Shown here: piece by piece, positions 1-8,241 of the stretch
Layout of the letters: every line of letters starts with the position of its first letter
Numbering within the stretch: the first letter of the stretch is position 1
NCBI GenBank assembly: GCA_913774625.1
Contig: CAJYHL010000009.1
Coordinates: 1-64,000, forward strand
Length of the DNA stretch: 64,000 nucleotides
From: an uncultured Acidovorax sp.
Lineage (GTDB): Bacteria; Pseudomonadota; Gammaproteobacteria; Burkholderiales; Burkholderiaceae_C
Direction of reading: 5' to 3'
The notes under the pieces: generated by a model
Databases searched by the model: none
What the model was told of the DNA's origin: nothing
Seen by the model: only the letters and a program-made list of their open reading frames with translations
Made by a program: the position numbers and the translations under genes

Positions 1-80
1 TCGGATGCGCCGCATGGGCTGGTGCCCATGCAAGCAGCCGGGGCGTCCAATCGCCCGATTTCGCTCCAACCCGAAGGGCA

Positions 81-176
81 GCGGTGTGGGCGGGCGGTCT
101 GCGGCGTTGCGGCGCTCGTGGATAGCCGTGCTATCCACTGCGCACCGCGCCTTGCATCCCATCCCGCCCACACCGC
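81..176. repeat. Structured intergenic inverted repeat (REP/MITE-like)
   Basis: Perfect 14-bp outer arms (81-94 and 163-176) enclose a perfect 8-bp inner hairpin (118-125 and 131-138). A 20-base part (94-113) recurs exactly at 14720-14739, inside another noncoding stretch, with weaker similarity continuing for about 100 bases on the right. This indicates a dispersed repeat family. No coding capacity is seen and the function is unknown. Confidence 0.65.
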
Positions 177-271
177 TGCGCGACCCCTGGGAGATCGTAA
201 ACACGTTCTGAGAACGTATTGAGGTTCTGATCGGCGCTGAGCCCTGGTTCGCCAGGGCCTGAAGACGAAAC

Positions 272-308
272 AAAAACACCCTGCGCGGCGGAACTCCGCG
301 CAGGGTGT
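272..308 (-). terminator. Rho-independent terminator of dadA
   Basis: A perfect 13-bp stem (276-288 with 296-308, 7-base loop) is followed on the minus strand by a run of five T (complement of 272-276) and a further T-rich stretch. It lies 55 bases past the dadA stop codon, as expected for its terminator. Confidence 0.9.
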
Positions 309-362
309 CTGCTTTTCGATCCAGGACGATGGAAGAGGCCTTGCCTTCTCCCTCGGTGGGGC

Positions 363-1697
363 TCAGGCCGCGACCGGCGTGCCTGCGGAGGCGGGCCGGG
401 CGGCGTCCAGGCCCAGGAAGCCGAAGGCCATGGCCGGGCGCCGGCCGCAGAGCAGTTCGGCCATGGCCTTGCCCGAGCCTGCACCGTGCGTCCAGCCCAG
501 CGTGCCGTGGCCGGCATTCACCCAGAGCTTGCCCACGCGGGTCTTGCCGATGTACGGGATGTTGGTGGGCGTGGCCGGGCGCAGGCCGGTCCAGTACTGC
601 GGATTGCCGCCTTCCTCGGGCGTGCGGGTGTCGCAGACGCCGGGCAGGATCTCTGCGATGCGGCGCGAGAGCATGTGGCAGCGGGCGCGCGCCACCGGGC
701 TGTCCAGCGACAGGTCGTAGCCGCCTAGTTCGATGGTGCCGGCCACGCGCAGGAAGCCGCCCAGCCGGCTCATGGCGATCTTCTTGCCGTCGTCGATGGT
801 CGATACCATGGGCGCGCCCTCGGGTTTGAGCAGCGGGAAGGTGGCGCTGTAGCCCTTGCCGGGATAGATGGGCAGGTCCACGCCCACCGTGCGCAGCAGC
901 GGCGCGCTGTAGCTGCCGCAGGCCACCACGACGGCGTCGCCCGTCAGGCGCTGCGCGGCAGCGCCTGCTTCGCGGGCGCGCACCGTGACGGATTCGATGG
1001 CGCCGCCGGCCTGGTTCAGCCGCACCACGTCGTGGCCGTAGAGGAACTGCACCCCGCGTTCGGCGCAGCGGCGGGCCAGGGCCTGGGTGAAGACGCGGGC
1101 GTCGCCGCTCTCGTCGGTGCTGGTGTAGGTGCCGCCGGTGATGCGGTCGCCGTAGGCGGCGAAGGCCGGCTCGATCTTCAGCAGCTCGTCGCGGCTGACC
1201 AGGCGGCGCTGCACGCCGTAGCGGCGCATCAGGTCCACGGCATGGCCGGCGGCGTCGAAGGATTTCTCGTCGGTGTAGAAGTGGGCGATGCCGCGTTCGA
1301 GCCGGTGGTACTCGATGCCGGTGGCCTGCACCACGTCCTTCAGCGCCTCGTGGCTGTAGGCGCCCAGGGCCACGATCTGCTGCACGTTGCGCTCGAAGGC
1401 CGCGTCGTTGCACTGCGCCAGGAACTTCAGGCCCCAGCGCCACTGGTCCCAGTCGAACTGCGGGCGGAAGAGCAGCGGCGCTTCCTTGTCGAACATCCAC
1501 TTCAGCGCCTTCCAGGGCGCATCGCGGTTGGCCCAGGGCTCGCAGTAGCTCACGGAGATCTGCGCCGCGTTGGCGAAACTCGTCTCCAGCGCCGCATCGG
1601 GCTGGCGATCGACCACAGTGACCTCATGGCCCTGCTCGAGCAGATGCCAGGCGGTGGAAATGCCGATGATGCCGGCGCCGAGAACGATGGTTTTCAT
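363..1697 (-). CDS. dadA: D-amino acid dehydrogenase small subunit
   Basis: This FAD enzyme oxidises D-amino acids, typically D-alanine from L-alanine breakdown, to 2-oxo acids and ammonia, passing electrons to the membrane quinone pool. The 444 residues match the usual DadA length. The N-terminus has the FAD-binding Rossmann motif VLGAGIIG at residues 6-13 followed by an acidic strand end (VVDRQ). The central TGDAVVVACGSYS segment and the C-terminal glycine-rich NAGHGTLGWTHGAGS segment are typical of the DAO/DadA family. It has its own terminator and is divergent from an ArgP-type regulator with 87 bp between start codons, so that regulator may control it. No racemase (dadX) is adjacent. Confidence 0.93.
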   Translation of the reverse strand: MKTIVLGAGIIGISTAWHLLEQGHEVTVVDRQPDAALETSFANAAQISVSYCEPWANRDAPWKALKWMFDKEAPLLFRPQFDWDQWRWGLKFLAQCNDAAFERNVQQIVALGAYSHEALKDVVQATGIEYHRLERGIAHFYTDEKSFDAAGHAVDLMRRYGVQRRLVSRDELLKIEPAFAAYGDRITGGTYTSTDESGDARVFTQALARRCAERGVQFLYGHDVVRLNQAGGAIESVTVRAREAGAAAQRLTGDAVVVACGSYSAPLLRTVGVDLPIYPGKGYSATFPLLKPEGAPMVSTIDDGKKIAMSRLGGFLRVAGTIELGGYDLSLDSPVARARCHMLSRRIAEILPGVCDTRTPEEGGNPQYWTGLRPATPTNIPYIGKTRVGKLWVNAGHGTLGWTHGAGSGKAMAELLCGRRPAMAFGFLGLDAARPASAGTPVAA

Positions 1698-1784
1698 GGG
1701 TCGGCAGTGTGCTGCGCGGCCTGGAGAATTAAAAGCGAAATTAAACTTGCTCCAAATTCATCAGTTGAACTTATAAAAACCGCC
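1698..1784. promoter_or_regulatory. Divergent promoter region dadA / argP-like
   Basis: These 87 bp between two divergent start codons are strikingly AT-rich for this genome around 1730-1780, with runs such as aattaaaagc and gaaattaaac. Both promoters must lie here, and this is the natural binding region for the LysR protein encoded on the right. I cannot fix individual -10/-35 boxes. Confidence 0.5.
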
Positions 1785-2702
1785 ATGAGCACCTATGACC
1801 CCGCCGCCCTCGAATGCCTGGCCGCCATCGTGGAGGAGGGCGGCTTCGAGCGTGCCGCCCAGCGCCTGAACGTCACCCAGTCGGCCGTGTCGCAGCGGCT
1901 GCGCGCGCTGGAGGCGCAGGTGGGCTCGGTGCTCATCGTGCGCAGCCGGCCGCTCAAGCCCACCAGCGCCGGGCAGCTGCTGCTCAAGCACACCAAGCAG
2001 CTGCGCCTGCTGCGTGCCGACCTGGAGCGCGACCTGCAGGAACTGGCGCCCAGCGCGCCGGGCGGCGGCCGCGAGGACGAGCGCATCTCCATCGCCATCA
2101 ACGCCGACAGCATCGCCACCTGGGCGCTGGACGCGCTGCAGTCCCTGGTGCGCCAGCGCCTGCCGCTGGAGATCATCGCCGACGACCAGGACTTCACCCA
2201 GGAATGGCTGCGCTCGGGCCAGGTGCTGGGCTGCGTCACCACGCTCAAGAGCGCGCTGCGCGGCTGCAAGGTGGTGCCGCTGGGCGCCATGCGCTATGTG
2301 GCCGTGGCCGCGCCCGATCTGGCCCGCCGCTACCTGCCGCAGGGATTGACGGCCCACAACTTCCGCGACGTGGCCTTCGTCGCCTTCAACCGCAAGGACG
2401 ACCTGCAGGCGGAATTCGTCGCCCGCACCTTCGGCTTGAAGCGCGTGGCGCTGCACCAGCTCTTCGTGCCCAGTTCGGAAGGCCAGGTGCGCGCCGTGGT
2501 GGCCGGCTGGGGCGCCAGCGTGGTGCCCGAGGCGCTGGCCCGTCCGCTGCTGGACGACGGCCGCCTGGTGGACCTGGCCGCCGGCCACACGCTGCCCGTG
2601 CAGCTCTACTGGCACTGCTGGAACCTGGAGTCGGAGGTGCTCGACGCGATGACCGAGGCGCTGACCAGCGCGGCTTCGCGCGCGCTCGCTACGCCTTTTT
2701 GA
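1785..2702 (+). CDS. LysR-family regulator, ArgP/LysG type
   Basis: A 305-residue LysR transcription factor. The N-terminal helix-turn-helix is clear at about residues 18-37 (FERAAQRLNVTQSAVSQRLR), followed by a linker helix and an effector domain. The effector domain contains SEGQVRAVVAGWGASVVPE and ends with the LYWHCWNLES segment typical of ArgP, the arginine/lysine-responsive regulator of amino-acid exporters. The frame is open far upstream, but the family alignment begins at the ATG at 1785. ArgP usually sits beside lysE/argO; here its partner is dadA, so amino-acid-dependent control of D-amino acid catabolism is a reasonable inference. Confidence 0.88.
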   Translation: MSTYDPAALECLAAIVEEGGFERAAQRLNVTQSAVSQRLRALEAQVGSVLIVRSRPLKPTSAGQLLLKHTKQLRLLRADLERDLQELAPSAPGGGREDERISIAINADSIATWALDALQSLVRQRLPLEIIADDQDFTQEWLRSGQVLGCVTTLKSALRGCKVVPLGAMRYVAVAAPDLARRYLPQGLTAHNFRDVAFVAFNRKDDLQAEFVARTFGLKRVALHQLFVPSSEGQVRAVVAGWGASVVPEALARPLLDDGRLVDLAAGHTLPVQLYWHCWNLESEVLDAMTEALTSAASRALATPF

Positions 2703-2766
2703 GGTATCAGTGTGTGACGGCTTTGCAACAGTTTGTCGGCGTAAACGGCGGTTGCGGAGGCGTTTG

Positions 2767-3411
2767 ATGCAAGCTATCGATAAGATTATGTCGATGAACA
2801 TTTTGCAGCTCCGCCGCTCCTTCAAGGAGCAGATGCACCAGGCGCGCGAGCAAGCCATCATCATCGCGGCCAGCCGCCTCATGGGTGAAAAAGGCTTCGA
2901 AGCCATGACCGTCGATGAAGTGGCCAGCGCTGCCGGCATCGCCAAAGCCAGTCTCTACAAGCACTTCGCCGGCAAGGAAGAACTCTGCGCGGCGGCCATG
3001 GTGCATGCCGTGGAGCGGGCCAACCAGTTCCTGTCCGGCCTCGACGCCGCACTCGCGCCCTACGAGCGCCTGAAGGCGCTGCTGCGCTGGATGCTGGAGC
3101 TGCAGTTCACCGACGAGATGCCGCTCATGCTGAGCCGCAACTCGGGCCTGGCGGCGGCGCTGCTGGCCTGCGAGCCCTACCAGGAGGCGCTGGGCAGGCT
3201 GCGCGCATGCGTGCAGGGCTGGGTCGAAGAGGCCCAGCAGGCCGGCGAAATCAGCCGCGAGCTGCCCCCCGACGTGGTGGTTTGCGCGCTGTTCGCGCGG
3301 GCCTCCGACCCGCTGCTGACCATGCTGCGCGACCGCGCCAGGTACAGCGACCCGCAGATCGTGGACTGGGCGATGCAGACCTGCCTGGCCGGCCTGGCCG
3401 CGCGGCCCTGA
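2767..3411 (+). CDS. TetR-family transcriptional regulator
   Basis: A roughly 214-residue TetR-type repressor. The helix-turn-helix is visible as MTVDEVASAAGIAKASLYKHF, followed by the usual G-K/E-E-L helix. The C-terminal half is a helical ligand/dimer domain (TetR_C-like) without a recognisable ligand signature. Several in-frame starts lie close together (2767, 2788, 2794); 2767 is chosen but not certain. It stands alone on the plus strand between the ArgP-like gene and a convergent TonB-dependent receptor, so its targets cannot be read from context. A perfect 16-bp inverted repeat follows the gene. Confidence 0.85.
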   Translation: MQAIDKIMSMNILQLRRSFKEQMHQAREQAIIIAASRLMGEKGFEAMTVDEVASAAGIAKASLYKHFAGKEELCAAAMVHAVERANQFLSGLDAALAPYERLKALLRWMLELQFTDEMPLMLSRNSGLAAALLACEPYQEALGRLRACVQGWVEEAQQAGEISRELPPDVVVCALFARASDPLLTMLRDRARYSDPQIVDWAMQTCLAGLAARP

Positions 3412-3451
3412 TCTGATCTGGCCAGATTCGGAGACTTTGCACACGTTGCAT

Positions 3452-3493
3452 GGAACATGTTCACGATCCCCTGCGAAATCGTGAACATGTTCC
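3452..3493. repeat. Perfect 16-bp inverted repeat after tetR
   Basis: Arms ggaacatgttcacgat (3452-3467) and its exact complement (3478-3493) are separated by ten bases. It lies between two convergent genes but has no T run on either side, so it is not a classical terminator. Each arm contains the palindrome gaacatgttc, related to the GTGAACACGTTC motif found in other gaps of this window. Confidence 0.75.
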
Positions 3494-3561
3494 CGGCCGC
3501 TGCAAATCCTTCCTAGCGCGGCCCCTTCGCTGCCGAGAGCCGAACGGCGTCCGGCAATCGA

Positions 3562-5700
3562 CTACAGATCAACGCGTACGTTCAGGCTCAAGGTACGGGG
3601 CGCTCCGACGTTCAGCGCGTTCTCCTGGTACATCAGCCAGTACTTGCGGTTGGTCAGGTTGGATACGTTGGCGCGCCAGGTCACCATGTGGCCGGAGATG
3701 CGGGTGCGGTAGTTGACGCCTGCATCCAGCAGGGAATAGGCCTGCAAGGTGTTGATGTTGGTGGAGTCGATTTCCGTCGCCCCCACGTACTGCCAGCCGC
3801 CACGGACCGACAAGCCCGGCACCCCCGGGATCTCGTAACTCGCCTGGGCTCCCGCCTGCAGCCTGGGGGCGCCTACCGCGTTCTTGCCGGTGACGGTGGG
3901 AATGCCGCGCTCCATGATGGAGCGCAACGCCATGATGCTGCCGTCCAGCGACAGACCCCTCATGGGACGCAGCGAGCCGTTCAGCTCCAAGCCCCTGTTG
4001 CGGATTTCGCCGTCGGCGAAATAGGTGGTCGTTCTATCGGCGTTGTTGATCTGGTAAGTGGCACCACGCTTGATATCGAACAGGGCCGCACTGCCGCTCC
4101 AGGCGTCATGCTCCGTCTTCACGCCGACTTCGGTCTGCTTGCTTTTGGTAGGCGGGTAGGTGGTGTTGGCATTGGTGGTGCCGACCGGCGCGGCCGGCGT
4201 GGGCTCCAGCGATTCGGCGTAGCTGGCGTAGAGGGTGGTGTTCTCCACCGGCTTGTACATCACGGCCACGGTGGGCGAGGTCGGCTTGGCCTGGAACAAG
4301 TTGTTCACGGCCCCCTTGGTGGAGTAGCCCGTGTCCGTGAAGTCCGTATAGCGCAGACCGCCCAGCACGGACCACTGCTTGGTCAATTCCACCGTGTCGC
4401 TGGCGAACAAAGCCTTCTCCGTGATGTCTTCGTCGTGGTAGATGCCGCCGCTGTAGTTGACGCTGTCGGTGGAGAAGTACACCGGCGCGTACAGGTTGCT
4501 GCTGCCCACGGGGGTCTTGGGCGACGTCACCGGCTGCGCCGAGCCCAGCTTTTTCAGCATGGCGCCGAACACCAGCTGGTGCGTCATGCCGGCAGCTTGC
4601 ACCTTGCCCTCCACCATGCCCTGCCATTGGTTGAACGTGTATTTCCTGTAGATCGCCGTCACGCGATCTTCATAGTCGCCCCTGGTATTGCGGATCCACA
4701 GCTGGTCCTTCTTGCCGGTCTGTTCCGAATCGGAATGGCGGAACGAGAGGCTGGACTTCCAGTCAGGCGCCATCTGGTAGGCCAGGCCCAGTGTGGACAG
4801 GTGGTAGTCCACGTCGGAAAACACGCCATTGCTGTACAGGCGGGTCCTGCCGTCCGGTGCGGCTGGCAGGTCGAACTTGCCCTTGCCGGCGGTATCGATG
4901 GTGAGGCCTGTGCCGCCCGTGGTGTTGCGCTGCTGGTACAGGGTGTCGAAGCTGAGGGTCAGATCGTGGGTCAGGCGCGCGTCCAGCGCCAGGCCGAGGG
5001 CCGAGCGGTCCATCTTGCCGCTGTCGGCAGCGGTGTCGCCCTTTTGGTTCACGAGGTTGAGGCGGTAGCCGAAGCGTTGGTCATCCCCGAAGCGGCCTCC
5101 GGCATCCACGTGCTCCTTGTAGACGCTCGTGCCCTCGTAGCCGAAGTCTGCGCTCAAGGTGGTGTCTTCCGTGGGGCGCTTGCTCACGTAGTTGACGATG
5201 CCGCCGGGCGCCCCGAAGCCGTACATGAAGCCGCCCAGCCCTTTCAGGACTTCGACGCGCTCGAACATCTCCAGCGGCAGCTCGGTGCCACGGTTGACGT
5301 TGGCCAGGCCGTCCACCTTGTAGCCATTCAGATTGTCGATACGCAGGCCCCGGATCGACACCGTGGCGGGGTGCTCGTTGTTGCTGGAACTGCCGTTGAG
5401 CACGCTGGCGTCGTACTTCAGGATTTCTCCCAGGCTGTTGGCCTGGCGGTCTTCAATCTCTTCTACCGTGACCGCCTTGACGGAAAACGGGGTGTCGATC
5501 TCGGCGCGGCTGCCCAGGGCGCCGCTGCTGATCTTGGCCGCCTGGGACGGCTTTTCGGAAGAGTCGCTGACGGTGATCTGGGGCAGCGAAGCATCGGCGG
5601 CATGTGCAGCCAGAGGTTGCAAGCTGGCCAGGCACAGGCCGGCGGCCAGCATGGCGCGTTGCAAAGGAGTGGCCTGCAAGCGAGCGTGTTGGTAAGACAT
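3562..5700 (-). CDS. TonB-dependent siderophore receptor
   Basis: An outer-membrane gated channel of 712 residues for a ferric siderophore or similar metal chelate, energised by TonB-ExbB-ExbD. A signal peptide covers about residues 1-35 (cleavage near AHAAD), and the TonB box candidate ITVSDS follows directly. The plug domain runs to about residue 180 (TPFSVKAVTVEEIEDRQ, GFGAPGGIVNYVSKRP), and the rest is a 22-strand beta-barrel ending in LSLNVRVDL. It has no N-terminal signalling (STN) domain, so it is a pure transporter, unlike the second receptor at 31310. Neighbours upstream on the same strand are exbD, exbB and tonB. I found no Fur-like site in front of it; control by the nearby two-component system is possible. 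The substrate is not determinable. Confidence 0.92.
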   Translation of the reverse strand: MSYQHARLQATPLQRAMLAAGLCLASLQPLAAHAADASLPQITVSDSSEKPSQAAKISSGALGSRAEIDTPFSVKAVTVEEIEDRQANSLGEILKYDASVLNGSSSNNEHPATVSIRGLRIDNLNGYKVDGLANVNRGTELPLEMFERVEVLKGLGGFMYGFGAPGGIVNYVSKRPTEDTTLSADFGYEGTSVYKEHVDAGGRFGDDQRFGYRLNLVNQKGDTAADSGKMDRSALGLALDARLTHDLTLSFDTLYQQRNTTGGTGLTIDTAGKGKFDLPAAPDGRTRLYSNGVFSDVDYHLSTLGLAYQMAPDWKSSLSFRHSDSEQTGKKDQLWIRNTRGDYEDRVTAIYRKYTFNQWQGMVEGKVQAAGMTHQLVFGAMLKKLGSAQPVTSPKTPVGSSNLYAPVYFSTDSVNYSGGIYHDEDITEKALFASDTVELTKQWSVLGGLRYTDFTDTGYSTKGAVNNLFQAKPTSPTVAVMYKPVENTTLYASYAESLEPTPAAPVGTTNANTTYPPTKSKQTEVGVKTEHDAWSGSAALFDIKRGATYQINNADRTTTYFADGEIRNRGLELNGSLRPMRGLSLDGSIMALRSIMERGIPTVTGKNAVGAPRLQAGAQASYEIPGVPGLSVRGGWQYVGATEIDSTNINTLQAYSLLDAGVNYRTRISGHMVTWRANVSNLTNRKYWLMYQENALNVGAPRTLSLNVRVDL

Positions 5701-5924
5701 AGAAATCCAAAAGCGAAAGTGGGTCGTGAAGAAGGAAAAGGGCAGGCATGGACATGCACGCGGCGGCAGTCGTCGCGTGCATCCCCTCCATGCAGAGGGT
5801 TCAAAAATGACGGGAGAGGCTCAGCGCGAGACCGAGCAAGCCCCTTGCGCGCGGCGCCTCTCTGCTGGGTGCGGCCAGGCGGAGGAGGTGCTTTTCATGG
5901 GCAAGCTGTTTGCGAAAGAGAACA
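5701..5924 (-). promoter_or_regulatory. Leader of the TonB-dependent receptor
   Basis: This 224-base leader between exbD and the receptor is too long for simple operon spacing and probably contains a promoter. At 5847-5868 it carries a 22-base sequence repeated with one mismatch at 14697-14718, upstream of a PepSY reductase gene of the same block. Its core (AGCAGAGAGG on the minus strand) also occurs upstream of the second reductase gene at 12296-12305. Confidence 0.45.
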
Positions 5925-6338
5925 TCAGTTCGGGGGCTGGGTCACAAAACCCATCTTGCTCAGGCCGCCGGACTGCGCCAGGGACATCACCTGCGCGATC
6001 TTTTCGTAGGGCGTGTTGCGCGCGGCCCGCAAATGCAGCTCGGGCGTCGGCGTTTGCTGCGCGGCTGCGGCGATGCGAGCGCTCAGCCCGGCCAGGTCGG
6101 TGGGCTGGTCGTTCCAGGACACGGCACCCTGGTCGTCGAACGCCAGATCAATGCTTTGCGGCTTGATCTCGTCGGGTTGGCTGCTGGCGCGTGGCAGGTC
6201 GATCTTCACCGCGTGGTTGACCACCGGCATGGTGATGATGAAGATGATCAGCAGCACCAGCATCACATCCACCAGGGGCGTGGTGTTGATCTCGGGGTTG
6301 AAGTCGTCTTCCGACTCCGACAAGGTGCCCATGGCCAT
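5925..6338 (-). CDS. exbD: ExbD/TolR biopolymer transport protein
   Basis: Inner-membrane partner of ExbB and TonB that couples the proton gradient to outer-membrane receptors. The 137 residues have the classic ExbD layout: a short cytoplasmic N-terminus with EINTTPLVDVMLVLLIIFII, whose aspartate in the single transmembrane helix is the proton-conducting residue, followed by a periplasmic domain ending FVTQPPN. The ATG at 6338 overlaps the exbB stop in a TGATG arrangement, showing translational coupling; a GTG one codon upstream is an alternative. Confidence 0.93.
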   Translation of the reverse strand: MAMGTLSESEDDFNPEINTTPLVDVMLVLLIIFIITMPVVNHAVKIDLPRASSQPDEIKPQSIDLAFDDQGAVSWNDQPTDLAGLSARIAAAAQQTPTPELHLRAARNTPYEKIAQVMSLAQSGGLSKMGFVTQPPN

Positions 6339-7093
6339 CACGCTGCTCCTGCGGCCATGCGTTGCACGCGGCGTGGTTCGTTGCGGCCTTCAGGCACCTC
6401 ATGTGCCTGGTCGCCGCCAGCCGTGCGAGCGCCGGTGGCGAACAAGGCGTGCAGGTCGAAGCCGAACTTGTTCAGTTGTCCGCTGATGGACTTGTTGCCA
6501 CGCACCAGCGCGTTGTAGCCGAAGGTGGCTGGAATGGCCACTGCCAGGCCCAGAGCCGTCATGATCAGCGCCTCGCCGACCGGGCCGGCCACCTTGTCGA
6601 TGCCGGCTTGGCCGGAGGCGCCTATGGACACCAGTGCGTGGTAGATGCCCCATACGGTGCCGAACAAACCCACGAACGGTGCGGTGGAGCCCACCGATGC
6701 CAGCACCGCCATGCCTGCTTGCAGCTTGGCAAGTGATTCGTCGATCGCCTGGCGCAAGGACATGGTGATCCAGTCGCTCACCGTGAGTCGGTCGTGCAGA
6801 TGCACTTCGTGTTGGCGATGGTGGTGCTCCATGGCCACCAGGCCGGCTCGCGCCACTTCGGCGAAGGGGTTGTCTTCACCCAGCGTCAGCAGGCCTTGCT
6901 GTATCGATGGAGCATCCCAGAAAGCGGGGCCGACCGCGCGGGCCACGCGGCTGTGCTGCCACACCCTGAACGATCTGGTCAAAATCACATACCAGGACGC
7001 CAGGGACATCAGCAGCAGCATCGCAGCCACCCCCTTCGTCACAACATCGCCTTGCGCCCACATGGCGCCTATTCCGTACGGACTCGTTTCCAT
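6338..7093 (-). CDS. exbB: ExbB/MotA-TolQ-family proton channel protein
   Basis: Inner-membrane channel subunit that with ExbD energises TonB. In 251 residues there is an N-terminal transmembrane helix (GVAAMLLLMSLASWYVIL), a large cytoplasmic loop, then the conserved block with VGSTAPFVGLFGTVWGIYHAL and ALIMTALGLAVAIPATFGYNALVRG, the two pore helices of the MotA/TolQ/ExbB family. The ATG at 7093 is preferred; a GTG three codons upstream is possible. It lies 21 bases after tonB and overlaps exbD, so tonB-exbB-exbD is one transcript. Confidence 0.93.
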   Translation of the reverse strand: METSPYGIGAMWAQGDVVTKGVAAMLLLMSLASWYVILTRSFRVWQHSRVARAVGPAFWDAPSIQQGLLTLGEDNPFAEVARAGLVAMEHHHRQHEVHLHDRLTVSDWITMSLRQAIDESLAKLQAGMAVLASVGSTAPFVGLFGTVWGIYHALVSIGASGQAGIDKVAGPVGEALIMTALGLAVAIPATFGYNALVRGNKSISGQLNKFGFDLHALFATGARTAGGDQAHEVPEGRNEPRRVQRMAAGAA

Positions 7094-7114
7094 GGTGATC
7101 ACTTACCTTTCTAG

Positions 7115-7831
7115 TTAAATATCAAGCTGAAAATTAATGGGAATCAAGGCGTACACGGGCGTTGCCTTGCCGTTGTCGACATAGGGCTTGAACAGCGCGC
7201 GCTGCACCGCGCGTCTGCCCGCCTCATCGATGCTGGGAAAGCCGGAGGACTTCTGCACCTCGATCTGTTCGGCAATTCCTTTTTCATTCACCAGCACGCG
7301 CAGCACCACTACGCCCTGGTTGCCCCGGCGCCTGGCCGCGGCCGGGTACTCGACCTGCGGCTCACGCACATACTCGACGCCGGAGCTGATGGTCTTGGGT
7401 GGCGCGGGCGCGGGCGGGGCGGGCACCGGCGTGGGCTCGACCGCAGCCACCGGCGACGGCGCGGCTTGCGCCTGCACGGGTGCAGGTTGCGGCGGTGCCG
7501 TCAAGGCGGTGGGCGATGGGTTTTGCAGCACAGGGACCACCGGCGCAGGCGCCGGACGGGGCTGAACCGCTACCGTTTTCCTGGGCGCCGGCTGGGGTTG
7601 GGGTGGTTCGGTTGGGGTAACCGGCGGCACCACCGGCGCGATCAGCATGGCGGTGATTTCCTTGCGCGGCTCGGGCGTCGGCGGCATACCCAGGCCGGCT
7701 TGCAGCGCATAGATGGCTGCGGCATGCAGGGCCAGGACGGTGGCTCCCGGCGCTAGCCGCCGCGCAAGCTCCGGCACTCCTGCGGGCAACAGTCTGTGCG
7801 GATGGGCGGCGTATACGGTGGTGGTGGACAT
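7115..7831 (-). CDS. tonB: Energy transducer TonB
   Basis: Periplasm-spanning protein that carries ExbBD energy to outer-membrane receptors. The 238 residues comprise a cytoplasmic start, one transmembrane anchor (about 28-45, GATVLALHAAAIYALQAG), a long proline/alanine-rich spacer with Pro-Gln and Pro-Ala repeats (about 60-150), and the C-terminal TonB domain with VEYPAAARRRGNQGVVVLRV and SSGFPSIDEAGRRAV. The start at 7831 is chosen because it gives the normal short cytoplasmic segment; the frame is open further upstream. It heads the tonB-exbB-exbD operon, so this TonB is probably dedicated to the adjacent receptor. Confidence 0.92.
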   Translation of the reverse strand: MSTTTVYAAHPHRLLPAGVPELARRLAPGATVLALHAAAIYALQAGLGMPPTPEPRKEITAMLIAPVVPPVTPTEPPQPQPAPRKTVAVQPRPAPAPVVPVLQNPSPTALTAPPQPAPVQAQAAPSPVAAVEPTPVPAPPAPAPPKTISSGVEYVREPQVEYPAAARRRGNQGVVVLRVLVNEKGIAEQIEVQKSSGFPSIDEAGRRAVQRALFKPYVDNGKATPVYALIPINFQLDI

Positions 7832-8241
7832 CTTGCGGAACTGGATAACTGGCACACACGGCGTCATAGCCGGCAGCACAAGACTGCGGCCCGCCAGGCA
7901 CGCTGCACACCAGGAGCCGCACACTGCGAGGTACTGCTGTATCAGCGAATCCTCTGAAGATATGAAGCGAAGCTAAATTCCGCCTGAATCCTGGCCGGGC
8001 CGTGCGGCACAGGCAGGCGGCGGCTTTGATGGACGCGGGAAACCACGAAGCCGCGCGCGGCCTCGACTCACCCGGGGGCCTCAGCGCAGGCCCCGTCCCC
8101 CGTTCAAGACGAACGGCAGACCGCCAGCGGAATCCTGCAAAAGCAAGGGCTGCTGGGTGTATCGGACCGCCATGCAGCGGCAATGCAAGGAGACACGGCA
8201 TGCTCGCCGCGTCGGCGCGCCCGCCGGGGAAAGGATTCCGC
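7832..8241. other. Noncoding gap between the sensor kinase gene and tonB
   Basis: About 410 bases hold no supported gene. The AT-richer part near 7940-7990 is the likely tonB promoter region (minus strand), but I cannot assign boxes with confidence and see no Fur-type 19-bp palindrome. The remainder is GC-rich sequence downstream of the kinase stop codon without a clear terminator. Confidence 0.4.

Larger units (their letters stand above)
1..362. other. Noncoding left edge downstream of dadA
   Basis: No credible gene is visible here; the short open frames overlap one another on both strands and match no family I recognise. The stretch holds a perfect 8-bp hairpin at 12-31, a large structured repeat at 81-176, a copy of the recurrent ACGTTCT/AGAACGT palindrome at 203-217, a 7-bp hairpin at 241-258 and the dadA terminator at 272-308. 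A gene ending just left of position 1 cannot be excluded. Confidence 0.6.

Noticed and set aside
203-217. ParB parS or MatP site for the recurrent palindrome
   Set aside because: The core does not match TGTTTCACGTGAAACA or the matS pattern, and the copies are scattered.
5701-5924. Cobalamin riboswitch in the receptor leader
   Set aside because: No convincing B12-box sequence was found; the shared AGCAGAGAGG motif does not correspond to it.
3688-6009. 773-codon plus-strand frame opposite the TonB receptor
   Set aside because: Antisense shadow of a receptor with signal peptide, plug and barrel; no domains recognised.
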